Of a stretch of DNA of 18,826 nucleotides, positions 7,498 to 14,701 are shown piece after piece (position 1 is the first letter of the stretch; every line of letters starts with the position of its first letter). Location of the stretch: NCBI GenBank assembly GCA_044375275.1, contig JBILMZ010000044.1, forward strand, positions 1-18,826, in the 5' to 3' direction. The position numbers and the translations under genes are program-made. Below the pieces are notes generated by a model. The model worked only from the letters and a program-made list of their open reading frames with translations. It made no database searches and had not been told where the DNA came from. Origin of the DNA: SZUA-430 sp044375275. Lineage in GTDB: Bacteria > Pseudomonadota > Alphaproteobacteria > Micropepsales > Micropepsaceae.

Positions 7498-8297
7498 ACG
7501 CTGATGGTGGTGACCAGGGGCACGTGATCGGAAGGTCTTTCCCAGCTGCGCGCTTCCCGGAGGATCCGGTGACCACTCTCGGCGCCCTTCAGGCCGGGGC
7601 TGATCCAGAAATGGTCAAGCCGCCGCCCGCGATCCGACTTCTCCCAGTCTGAATTGCGGTAGCTCCACCAGCTATAGACTTTCTCGGCATGTGGAACGAC
7701 GGATCGTGTCACGTCGATCCAGTCATGCGAGGCATAGATGGCCATCATCTTGTCAGTCTCGACGGGCGTGTGGCTGACCACATCCAGCAACTGCTTGTGG
7801 CTCCAGACATCGTGCTCGAACGGCGCGATGTTGAGGTCGCCCACGACGATCCTGCGGGCCGACTTCTTGCCTTTCATCTTCGAGAACAACCCTTCCATCT
7901 CGTCCAGGAACTGGAGCTTGTGCGCGAACTTGTCGTTTTCGTCAGGGTCCGGGATGTCTCCTCCCGCCGGTACATAGAAATTGTGCAGGTCGATCTCCCC
8001 GGGCAGGGTCACCTTGATGTGGCGGGCATCGCCTTTGTCGCAGAACGGGTGGGCCTGAACCTTTTCCAGCGGCACGCGGGATAGTACCGCCACCCCGTGA
8101 TAGCCCTTCTGTCCGTTGATCGCGCAATACTCGAAACCCAGCTTCCGGATGTCGGACTTTGGGAACTCCGCGTCCGCAACCTTGGTTTCCTGCAGACACA
8201 ACACGTCAATGGGGCAGGTCTTGAGCAGTTTCTCGATCAGCGGAAGGCGCAGGCGCACGGAATTGATGTTCCATGTCGCAATTCGCAGAGGTGCCAT
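7494..8297 (-). CDS. xthA: Exodeoxyribonuclease III (AP endonuclease)
   Basis: A 267-residue EEP-superfamily nuclease of the ExoIII type, the usual length. It cuts abasic sites and degrades 3' ends in base excision repair, using a divalent metal. Visible motifs are IATWNINSVR (6-15), LQETKV with Glu37, NFYVPAGG with Tyr109, VGDLNIAP with Asp154 and Asn156, RLDHFWIS with Asp228, and SDHVP with Asp257-His258, so the catalytic set is complete. The frame can be extended to a TTG at 8363, but that extension reads through the terminator hairpin at 8343-8372. The ATG at 8297 (MAPLRIATWN) matches the family start. No clear SD precedes it. It is transcribed towards and overlaps by 4 nt the convergent thioesterase gene. 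Confidence 0.96.
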   Translation of the reverse strand: MAPLRIATWNINSVRLRLPLIEKLLKTCPIDVLCLQETKVADAEFPKSDIRKLGFEYCAINGQKGYHGVAVLSRVPLEKVQAHPFCDKGDARHIKVTLPGEIDLHNFYVPAGGDIPDPDENDKFAHKLQFLDEMEGLFSKMKGKKSARRIVVGDLNIAPFEHDVWSHKQLLDVVSHTPVETDKMMAIYASHDWIDVTRSVVPHAEKVYSWWSYRNSDWEKSDRGRRLDHFWISPGLKGAESGHRILREARSWERPSDHVPLVTTISV

Positions 8298-8334
8298 GGG
8301 CGGAGGGGCTTTATTGGTTAAAATCGGGCCGGAA

Positions 8335-8487
8335 ATATAAAAGGCCCCCGGCTGTGCGTCCAACCGGGGGCCAAAACGCGCTTTAACGCGCCACGTGTCA
8401 GGAGGGGATTGTCTGACACTCAGATGATCAACTCTGGTTCCGCTAGCGGGGGGGGCAACGCGGAACCGAAGTCATATCGACCATCTG
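8335..8487 (-). ncRNA. Predicted trans-acting small RNA with C-rich (anti-SD-like) hairpin loops
   Basis: The minus strand of the xthA-aminotransferase gap has all parts of a free-standing sRNA gene of about 150 nt. An A8 tract (8524-8531) lies just ahead of a -35/-10 pair (TTGCCG, 17 nt, TATAGT). After the expected start near 8487 comes hairpin 1, GGTTCCGC/GCGGAACC (8467-8436), whose 16-nt loop has eight consecutive C. Hairpin 2 is GTGTCAG/CTGACAC (8419-8395), whose 11-nt loop reads ACAATCCCCTC. An intrinsic terminator at 8372-8343 ends it. C-rich CCUCC-like loops complementary to Shine-Dalgarno sequences are the hallmark of the cuckoo/alpha-r15/CcsR-type sRNAs of alphaproteobacteria, so a role in blocking translation of several mRNAs is plausible. 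That assignment is inference; the alternative is a structured 3' UTR of the aminotransferase mRNA. Confidence 0.6.
8343..8372 (-). terminator. Rho-independent terminator
   Basis: A perfect 9-bp stem GGCCCCCGG (8343-8351) / CCGGGGGCC (8364-8372) has a 12-nt loop. Read on the minus strand it is followed by TTTTATATTT (8342-8333). It would stop the predicted sRNA, and read-through from the aminotransferase gene, before xthA. The plus-strand exit (AAAACGCG) has no T-run, so it works in one direction. Confidence 0.85.
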
Positions 8488-8493
8488 GGAATC

Positions 8494-8531
8494 ACTATAT
8501 GCGCCAAAGTCACAGTCGGCAACTTTTTTTT
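8494..8531 (-). promoter_or_regulatory. Predicted sigma70 promoter with UP-like A-tract for the sRNA
   Basis: On the minus strand an A8 tract (8531-8524) is followed by G and then TTGCCG (8522-8517, four of six to the -35). A 17-nt spacer leads to TATAGT (8499-8494, five of six to the -10). The combination of A-tract, correct spacing and a good -10 within a locally AT-rich island (about 8520-8575) in GC-rich DNA supports a real promoter. Transcription would start near 8487. Confidence 0.6.
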
Positions 8532-8616
8532 GGCCTCTTACACAAACTTAATAACTATACCAGAAATGCCACAGTTGGTTCCGAGGCGTGTTGAACAAGT
8601 CACGCCAAAATACAAC

Positions 8617-10005
8617 TCACTTCGTAGGTCGCCCAAGCTCTTTCGCGGTCTGGTCGAAACAATAGCGTGCAAGGCGAACGATCTCGTCTGCCTCTTCGCG
8701 TGTGAGGATGAGCGGTGGGGATAACACCATCGTGTCCCGGATCGCGCGCATGACGAGCCCGTTCGAGAAACAATGGTTCCGGCACATTGTTCCCACATTC
8801 ATTTCACTGTCAAAGAAGGTTCGCGTGCCTTTGTCCTTCACGAGTTCGATCGCAGCCAGCAGGCCCTTGCCTCTGACTTCACCGACCAGCGGATGATCGG
8901 CAAGACTTGCGACCGCCTTCTGGAAATAAGGGCCAATGTCATCCTGGACCCGCTCGACAAGCCGCTCCCGCTCCATGATTTCAAGGTTTTTCAGGGACAC
9001 GGCGCAGGCAACGGGATGCCCTGACCATGTAAAGCCATGCACGAGCTCCTCATTGGCCGTTGCAATGGCAGTACCAACGCGCTGCCCAAGCGCTACGGCA
9101 GAGATCGGCTGGTAGCCGGAGGAGATGCCCTTCGCCAGGGTCATGATGTCGGGCTTGATGTCGTAGGTCTGCGCCCCGAACCAGCGACCCGTGCGCCCGA
9201 ACCCGGTAATGACTTCATCAAGGTGCAGCAGGACGTCGTACTTCTTGCAGATGCGCTGGATTTCCGGCCAATAGCTGTCCGGCGGGAACATCAGTCCGCC
9301 CGCGCCATGAATGGGCTCCGCAGAGAACGACGCGACGCGGTCAGGTCCCAGCTCGAGGATTTTTTCTTCCAGCTTGCGCGCAACTGACAGCCCGTAAGCA
9401 TTTGGATCCTGGTCACCGCCAAACCCGTACCAGTAGACGGTAGGAACCTTTTCAAAGCCGGGCAGGGGCAGGTCAAACTGCGGATGCATCGGCGTGAGTC
9501 CTGACAGGGAAGCTGCTGCCATGGTCACGCCGTGATAGGCGTACTCTCTGGAGATATGGATCTTCTTTTCCTTGCGACCCTGGAGGTTCCAGTAGTAGCG
9601 GATCAGCTTCAGCGCCGTGTCATTGGCTTCCGAACCGGAATTCGCAAAGAAAATGCGGTCCAGCCCCTCGGGCAGGAGCGACGCCAGCTTGGCTGCAAGC
9701 TCGGTCGCATGCGGGTTCGTCGTCTGGAAGAACGCATTGTAGTAGGGCAGTTCGGTCATGGCCTTGGCAGCCGCCTCAGCCAGTTCAGGGCGACCGTAAC
9801 CGACATTGACGCACCACAGCCCCGACATGCCGTCGATCAGGCGGTTGCCTTCCGAATCCCAGAGATGGATGCCGTCGGCTTTCACGATGACGCGCACGCC
9901 CTTCTTGTTGAGGGCTTGCGTCTCGGTGAAGGGGTGGATGTGGTGACGGGCATCCAGCTCTTGCCAGTGTTTTGTCAGGTTATGTGTCGCGGTGGTGCTG
10001 GACAT
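8617..10005 (-). CDS. Class III pyridoxal-phosphate aminotransferase (omega-transaminase type)
   Basis: A 462-residue fold-type I, class III aminotransferase of the omega-amino acid/putrescine-pyruvate branch. The N terminus has GIHLWDSEGNRLIDGMSGLW (45-64). The phosphate and cofactor site includes ANSGSEAND (121-129) and YAYHGVT (155-161, Tyr157-His158 stacking region). HLDEVITGFGRTG holds Asp263, which would pair with the pyridine nitrogen, and TLAKGISSGYQP holds Lys292, the expected Schiff-base lysine. HGFTWSGHPVAC (323-334) is the conserved dimer/cofactor segment. It would move an amino group from a primary amine such as beta-alanine, putrescine or GABA to pyruvate or another keto acid; the true amine donor cannot be read from sequence. 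The ATG at 10005 has only a weak GAGA upstream. It is single, divergent from nth. Confidence 0.93.
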   Translation of the reverse strand: MSSTTATHNLTKHWQELDARHHIHPFTETQALNKKGVRVIVKADGIHLWDSEGNRLIDGMSGLWCVNVGYGRPELAEAAAKAMTELPYYNAFFQTTNPHATELAAKLASLLPEGLDRIFFANSGSEANDTALKLIRYYWNLQGRKEKKIHISREYAYHGVTMAAASLSGLTPMHPQFDLPLPGFEKVPTVYWYGFGGDQDPNAYGLSVARKLEEKILELGPDRVASFSAEPIHGAGGLMFPPDSYWPEIQRICKKYDVLLHLDEVITGFGRTGRWFGAQTYDIKPDIMTLAKGISSGYQPISAVALGQRVGTAIATANEELVHGFTWSGHPVACAVSLKNLEIMERERLVERVQDDIGPYFQKAVASLADHPLVGEVRGKGLLAAIELVKDKGTRTFFDSEMNVGTMCRNHCFSNGLVMRAIRDTMVLSPPLILTREEADEIVRLARYCFDQTAKELGRPTK

Positions 10006-10092
10006 GGCGGAATCTCACGATGGGTTGTTGGCTGGAAGCAGCGCAGGCGTGACGCACCTGCAGCAAAAGGCGCGCATGGCACGTGGCTTCAG

Positions 10093-10108
10093 GGATTGTA
10101 ACCAATCC
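10093..10108. promoter_or_regulatory. Inverted repeat overlapping a possible -10 of the aminotransferase gene
   Basis: GGATTG (10093-10098) and CAATCC (10103-10108) form a dyad around TAAC. On the minus strand the overlapping hexamer TACAAT (10100-10095) matches five of six bases of a -10 box about 90 nt before the aminotransferase ATG. No good -35 stands 16-18 nt further upstream. The arrangement would suit a repressor that blocks this promoter, but it is a short motif in the 217-nt gap between divergent genes and could be chance. Confidence 0.25.
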
Positions 10109-10222
10109 GGGCGCAGAGAATGAGAAGCTGTTTCTTCGGGACCATGACCACACTGTACCAAAGCCCGCGTCAGCCCGCCAGACAGGCTTGCAAGACAATC
10201 GGTGCCTTGCCACACATGGTCA

Positions 10223-10861
10223 ATGAGCAGGACCAGTAAAGCTGAAGAGATTTTCTCGCGCCTCTCCAAGGCCAACCCATCGCCACGGGGCGAACTCGAT
10301 CACGTAAACCCTTACACGCTGCTTGTGGCCGTCGTTCTCTCTGCGCAGGCAACGGACAAGGGCGTGAACCGTGCAACCGAAAAGTTGTTCCGGAAGGTGA
10401 CGACCCCGGAGCAGATGCTTGCCTTGGGGGAAGAGGGGCTCATCGAACACATCAAGACGATTGGCCTGTTCAGGGCCAAGGCCCGCAACGTGATGAAGCT
10501 CTCGCGCGACCTGATCGAGAAGCATGCCGGCGAGGTGCCGCAAGACCGGGATGCCCTGGAGGAACTGGCGGGAGTTGGTCGAAAGACGGCCAACGTTGTC
10601 ATGAACATCGCCTTCGGTGTGCCCACCATAGCCGTGGACACGCATGTCTTTCGCGTTTCGCAGCGTCTCGGACTGGCAAAGGGAAAGACGCCCTTGGCCA
10701 TTGAGGAGCAGTTGCTGAAAGTCGTGCCGGATAAGTTCCTGCAGCATGCCCATCACTGGCTCATCCTGCACGGCCGCTACACTTGTGTAGCGCGCAAGCC
10801 GAAGTGTCCGGATTGCATCGTTCGCGACCTGTGCCCATTCAAGCCAAAGACAGAAGGATAG
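10223..10861 (+). CDS. nth: Endonuclease III (DNA glycosylase/AP lyase)
   Basis: A 212-residue HhH-GPD DNA glycosylase that removes oxidised pyrimidines and nicks the abasic site in base excision repair. The helix-hairpin-helix ELAGVGRKTANVV (114-126) carries the Schiff-base lysine Lys121, and AVDTHVFRV (137-145) carries the catalytic Asp139. Four cysteines (Cys188, 195, 198, 204; spacing C-X6-C-X2-C-X5-C) would hold the 4Fe-4S cluster. I preferred the ATG at 10223 (MSRTSKAEEIFSRL) because it matches the family N terminus; a GTG at 10202 adds seven residues, and neither start has a clear SD. The downstream M28 gene follows after 4 nt, so the two form a likely operon. It is divergent from the aminotransferase gene. 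Confidence 0.96.
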   Translation: MSRTSKAEEIFSRLSKANPSPRGELDHVNPYTLLVAVVLSAQATDKGVNRATEKLFRKVTTPEQMLALGEEGLIEHIKTIGLFRAKARNVMKLSRDLIEKHAGEVPQDRDALEELAGVGRKTANVVMNIAFGVPTIAVDTHVFRVSQRLGLAKGKTPLAIEEQLLKVVPDKFLQHAHHWLILHGRYTCVARKPKCPDCIVRDLCPFKPKTEG

Positions 10862-10865
10862 CCAC

Positions 10866-13157
10866 ATGCGTCACCTTTCGACAGCCAGCTTGCTCGCGTG
10901 TGTGCTCTTGTTCACCGCCGTCATCGTCTGGTTGGGACAATCTTCGCTTGAAGCCCCCGAACCTTCTGGCCGCTCACCCTTTCCGGCGGAAAGGGCCATG
11001 GCGACCCTCAAGCATCTGCTGCAGGAGAACAGGCCACATCCGGCAGGAACGCCAGAAAACCGGGTTGTGCGGGAACGCATCGAGAAGATCCTACAGGAAG
11101 CGGGATACGAACCCGAACTGCAGTTGGCGTTTCAGTGCAATCCCGAGGCGCGCGTGCCGGGATGCACGGCGGTTGAGAATGTGATCGCGGTTCACAAGGG
11201 ATCGAAGCCGGGCAAGGCAATCCTGGTTACGGCGCACTACGACAGCGTGCCGGCGGGCCCGGGCGCAAGTGACGATGGCGTCGGCACGGCAGTGGTGCTG
11301 GAGTTGGCGCGCGAGATGGCGAAGCGCAAGACAACCAACGACTTCATCTTTCTCATTACGGATGGCGAAGAGACGGGCCTACGCGGAGCTTACGCCTTTG
11401 CGCAGCGCCACCCATTGATGAAGTCGGTTGGCCTTGTAATCAACATCGAGGCACGCGGAGCCCGTGGGCCCAGCATGATGTTCGAGACAGGCGCGGGCAA
11501 TCAGGCGCTGATCGGGCTTTTTGGCCGGGCGATCGAGCGTCCGGTGTCAAACTCCGTCATCTACGAGATCTACCGCCTGCTGCCGAACGATACCGATTTC
11601 AGCGTTTACAGGCGTGCTGGCATCAAAGGCTTCAACTTTGCACACTCGAATGCGGCATCCCTCTATCACTCGCAACGTGACGAGATCAGGTTTCTTGACC
11701 CGAACACGTTGCAGCATCACGGAGACAATGTCTTTGCCCTGGCGGCAGCGCTTGAGAACGCCGATCTGGAGACGCTTCGCTCCGACACAGACGCAAGCTA
11801 CTTCGACGTATTTGGAAGGATGCTGGTGTCATGGCCCGCATCCCTCAATGTTCCTTTGTCGGGTCTTGCATTGCTGGCTCTGCTTGGATTCGCAGTGAAC
11901 CAGCGGCATGAACTGGGGCTTGGCAAGGTTGGCCTGTCCCTGCTGGCATTCGTGGCGACACCGCTGCTGATGTTCGCCGCAGGCTGGCTTCTCGCTTACC
12001 CGCTTGGCGTGTGGCCCGGAGCGCATCCGCTCGATCACCCGGATCCGTGGGCAGGGCGGGTGGCCACGATAGCGGCGGCCTACGGTGTTGCCTTCGTGTT
12101 GGCCGCAATCGCAGCACGGTTCTCCGCAGCAGCGCTCTTTCTGGTCAGCTGGATATTGTTCGCCATCATGTCCGTCGCGCTGTCCTGGTATTTGCCGGGT
12201 GCAGCCTTCTTCCTTCTCTGGCCGGTCGTGATTGCATCTCTGCTGCTATGGGTCGTTCCGATGCCTGTCGCCGCCCTCGCAGGGACAGCGGCGCTTGCCT
12301 TTTTCAGTCTACCCTACGTGTCATTCGTTGAGCTTGTTCTCGGCTTCAGCAACACGCAGTTCAAGATTCTCGTCATTGCTCCGCTCTGCATCAGCCTCGC
12401 GTCTTGCTTGCCAATGCTGGCAGCGCGGTGGACGTGGTGGCCAGCACCTGCGATGGCGTTGGTGTCGACTGCGTCGGCCTTGGTCGCGATGCAAACACCG
12501 GCTTACGCACTCGATCATCCACGCGGTGTCAACATACTCTACTACCAGGATGAAACCCCGCCCCCAGACTGGATCGTCACCACGCTGGGCTCTGCCGACG
12601 AGCACTCTCTGCACGCACATGGCTTCCCATCGGAAGATTCAACCTTCATGCTGATGAACATCCTGCCCGTGCAGGCAAGGGTAAAGCCAGCTGCCGATGT
12701 GCAGCTTGCGCCTCCGATTTTCGATCAGTTGAAGGTGACCCGGAAGGGTTCAATGACCACCGTGGTCGGCGTGTTGATTCCTGCAAGGTCCGGCTACCAG
12801 GTGGGATTGGGAATTCCGGCAGGTTCGGGGATCCGGAGTATCAGGGTGGGCGACCCGATCCTGGATTCGCTATCTGATCCTGTCGTTTCACTCGAACTGG
12901 TTGGCTCCGAGCGCTTTTCGCAAGGCAAGCCGTTCCCGGTCGTGATCAACGGGATCGGAGGCTTCAGGCTGCCGATGGAAATTGTCTTTGATTCAGCCAG
13001 GACACCCGAATTTTATGTCTATGAGCGGACGGCTCTGGAGGCAGGGCCCGAGGCAGACCGGTTGCGGGCAGCACGTCCCGCTGACGCTGCGCCCGTTCAT
13101 TCAGGAGATGCCTCGATCGTGGTGCGGAAGGTGGTGCTGGGAAAGCCTCTTCCCTAG
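10866..13157 (+). CDS. Membrane-anchored M28-family zinc metallopeptidase
   Basis: The 763-residue protein has an N-terminal signal anchor (about 5-24). An M28 peptidase domain (about 40-300) follows, then a block of some eight hydrophobic helices (about 325-545) and a soluble C-terminal beta-rich domain (about 555-763). The two-zinc site is complete: His124 (TAHYDSVP), Asp136 (GASDDGVG), Glu168-Glu169 (TDGEETG; general base and ligand), Glu195 (NIEARG) and His268 (SLYHSQRD). This resembles the multi-pass M28 peptidases related to eukaryotic ERMP1/FXNA rather than simple secreted aminopeptidases. The catalytic domain probably faces the periplasm and trims peptides. AGAAGGA (10852-10858) overlaps the nth stop and lies 7 nt before the ATG. 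Its TAG shares CTAG (13154-13157) with the convergent yciB stop. The physiological substrate is unknown. Confidence 0.92.
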   Translation: MRHLSTASLLACVLLFTAVIVWLGQSSLEAPEPSGRSPFPAERAMATLKHLLQENRPHPAGTPENRVVRERIEKILQEAGYEPELQLAFQCNPEARVPGCTAVENVIAVHKGSKPGKAILVTAHYDSVPAGPGASDDGVGTAVVLELAREMAKRKTTNDFIFLITDGEETGLRGAYAFAQRHPLMKSVGLVINIEARGARGPSMMFETGAGNQALIGLFGRAIERPVSNSVIYEIYRLLPNDTDFSVYRRAGIKGFNFAHSNAASLYHSQRDEIRFLDPNTLQHHGDNVFALAAALENADLETLRSDTDASYFDVFGRMLVSWPASLNVPLSGLALLALLGFAVNQRHELGLGKVGLSLLAFVATPLLMFAAGWLLAYPLGVWPGAHPLDHPDPWAGRVATIAAAYGVAFVLAAIAARFSAAALFLVSWILFAIMSVALSWYLPGAAFFLLWPVVIASLLLWVVPMPVAALAGTAALAFFSLPYVSFVELVLGFSNTQFKILVIAPLCISLASCLPMLAARWTWWPAPAMALVSTASALVAMQTPAYALDHPRGVNILYYQDETPPPDWIVTTLGSADEHSLHAHGFPSEDSTFMLMNILPVQARVKPAADVQLAPPIFDQLKVTRKGSMTTVVGVLIPARSGYQVGLGIPAGSGIRSIRVGDPILDSLSDPVVSLELVGSERFSQGKPFPVVINGIGGFRLPMEIVFDSARTPEFYVYERTALEAGPEADRLRAARPADAAPVHSGDASIVVRKVVLGKPLP

Positions 13158-13717
13158 GCGCTTCCACCTTCATCGGCTTCAGTCTTGATTTCATGGCGCA
13201 TGAAGAGGGGAACCTGCGCGACGAAGAAGAGCACGTTGAGCGGGATGAAGCCCCATACCTTGAGCCAGAGCCACGTATCGAAGGAGTACGTCTGCGCGAC
13301 GTAGATGTTGAGCCCGCCAAGAAACACGAAAAAGACCGTAAGCCGCACCGTGAAAATCGTCCAACCCTTGTCGGTCAGGGGCATGGCCAGCTCCATCAGG
13401 TCCTTGATGACAAGGCGATTGACAGCGAGTGCACCGGCAAGAATGAACGACACCACAAAATAGTAGATCGTTGGCTTCATTTTGATGAAGAGGTCATCCT
13501 GCAGCCAGATCGTCAGGCCGCCAAAAATCAGGACAACGATGGCGCTGAAAGCGATGAGGGCCGAGATTTTTTTTGTCAGGATGTAAGTCGCGATGCCCGC
13601 GGCTACTGTGGCGACCATGAAGATGGCCGTGGCAGGCATGATACCAAGCGCGTAATAGCTTGAAAAGAAAATCACGAGTGGACCGAGGTCCAGGAGGAAT
13701 TTCAGCGTGGAGTTCAT
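13154..13717 (-). CDS. yciB: Inner-membrane septation protein A family (YciB/IspZ)
   Basis: A 187-residue, strongly hydrophobic protein with five or six membrane helices, the normal size and shape for YciB/IspZ. Family-typical stretches are FLLDLGPLVIFFSSYYALGI (7-26), an alternating helix region with KKISALIAFSAIVVLIFGG, LFIKMKPTIYYFVVS (75-89), TDKGWTIFTVRLTVFFVFL (115-133) and FDTWLWLKVWGFIPLNVLFF (146-165). The family acts in the inner membrane in envelope maintenance and septation, with interactions among elongation and division proteins known from enteric bacteria; the molecular activity is not settled. The ATG at 13717 lies 27 nt after ftsY and has no strong SD. This is the last gene of the dapF operon, and placement next to ftsY is common in alphaproteobacteria. 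Confidence 0.94.
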   Translation of the reverse strand: MNSTLKFLLDLGPLVIFFSSYYALGIMPATAIFMVATVAAGIATYILTKKISALIAFSAIVVLIFGGLTIWLQDDLFIKMKPTIYYFVVSFILAGALAVNRLVIKDLMELAMPLTDKGWTIFTVRLTVFFVFLGGLNIYVAQTYSFDTWLWLKVWGFIPLNVLFFVAQVPLFMRHEIKTEADEGGSA

Positions 13718-13744
13718 CGATCAGCTTGCCGGGTTGGTTTGTGG

Positions 13745-14701
13745 TCAGGCAGGTGCGGTGGCGACGGTAACGCCGACCAGCGCTCGTGAGAATTGTTCGG
13801 CGTCAAACGGTTGCAGGTCTTCGGCGGATTCGCCAACACCGATGTAATGGATGGGAAGGTCGAACTTCTCCGCGATGGACACCAGAATGCCGCCGCGCGC
13901 CGTGCCATCCAGCTTCGTCATGATGAGGCCGCTGATCTGTGCCGAAGCCCGGAAGACCTCCGCCTGTGCAACGGCGTTCTGACCCGTCGTTGCGTCCAGC
14001 ACCAGGATGGCGTTGTGAGGCGCAGCGGGATCCACTTTCTTGATCACACGCACCATCTTCTCGAGTTCCGCCATGAGGCCGGCCTTGTTCTGAAGGCGGC
14101 CCGCCGTATCGATCAGGAGCACGTCATAGCCTTCGCGCTTCGCCTGCTCATAGGCTTCATAGGCGAGGCCAGCCGCGTCAGCGCCCGTTTCCTTCGAGAC
14201 AACCGGGCAACCCGTCCGTTCACCCCACACCTTGAGCTGTTCGACGGCCGCTGCACGGAACGTGTCTCCGGCTGCCAACATCACTTTGTAGCCTGCAGCG
14301 CGGTACTTCTGCGCAAGCTTGCCGATGGTTGTCGTCTTGCCGGAGCCGTTCACGCCCGCCATCAGGATCACGTGCGGCTTCAGGTCTTCCCGGATCGTGA
14401 GCGGTTTCGAAACGCGCCGCAGGATCTTCGAGATCTCGTCCGCAAGCACAATCTTGATTTCGTCTTCGCCGACGTCGGCATTGAAACGGGTGCGCTTGAT
14501 TTCGGCGACAACGTCCGCCGCAACTTTCGCGCCCATGTCGGCGCCGATCAGCAGCTCCTCAAGATCATCAAGGGCGGCTTGGTCAAGGCGCCTTCGCGTG
14601 AAGACGCGGGTGATGCCCTGCGTAAACGACTGGGTGCTTCGCGTGAGCCCCGCCTTGAGGCGCGAGAAAAATCCGGGCTTCTTGCCTTCGGTCTCCGACA
14701 T
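13745..14701 (-). CDS. ftsY: Signal recognition particle receptor FtsY
   Basis: A 318-residue SRP-type GTPase that receives SRP-bound ribosomes at the inner membrane and delivers nascent membrane proteins to the translocon. It has a short basic amphipathic N terminus (GFFSRLKAGLTRSTQSFTQG, 10-29) but not the long acidic A-domain of enteric FtsY. An N domain (about 38-100) and the G domain follow: GVNGSGKTTT (116-125), AAGDTFRAAA (143-152), LLIDTAGR (195-202), TKLDGTARGG (262-271) and YIGVGE (286-291). All GTP-binding motifs are intact. The ATG overlaps the mtaB stop by one base (TAATG) and is preceded by GGAGG with 7 nt spacing, so translation is coupled but also independently initiated. yciB follows after 27 nt. 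Confidence 0.97.
   Translation of the reverse strand: MSETEGKKPGFFSRLKAGLTRSTQSFTQGITRVFTRRRLDQAALDDLEELLIGADMGAKVAADVVAEIKRTRFNADVGEDEIKIVLADEISKILRRVSKPLTIREDLKPHVILMAGVNGSGKTTTIGKLAQKYRAAGYKVMLAAGDTFRAAAVEQLKVWGERTGCPVVSKETGADAAGLAYEAYEQAKREGYDVLLIDTAGRLQNKAGLMAELEKMVRVIKKVDPAAPHNAILVLDATTGQNAVAQAEVFRASAQISGLIMTKLDGTARGGILVSIAEKFDLPIHYIGVGESAEDLQPFDAEQFSRALVGVTVATAPA

Noticed and set aside
8298..8363. N-terminal extension of xthA to a TTG at 8363
   Set aside because: It would translate the terminator stem and T-tail; the family N terminus begins at the ATG at 8297.
8524..8531. T8 run on the plus strand as an intrinsic terminator
   Set aside because: No stable hairpin precedes it on the plus strand; it is better explained as the A-tract ahead of the minus-strand promoter.
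8409..8594. 61-codon plus-strand frame in the xthA-aminotransferase gap, preceded by GGAGGGG
   Set aside because: The GGAGGGG is the complement of the sRNA hairpin loop and lies only 1 nt from the TTG start (16 nt from the first ATG). Codon use is AT-rich and unlike the neighbours, and the frame covers the minus-strand promoter and hairpins.
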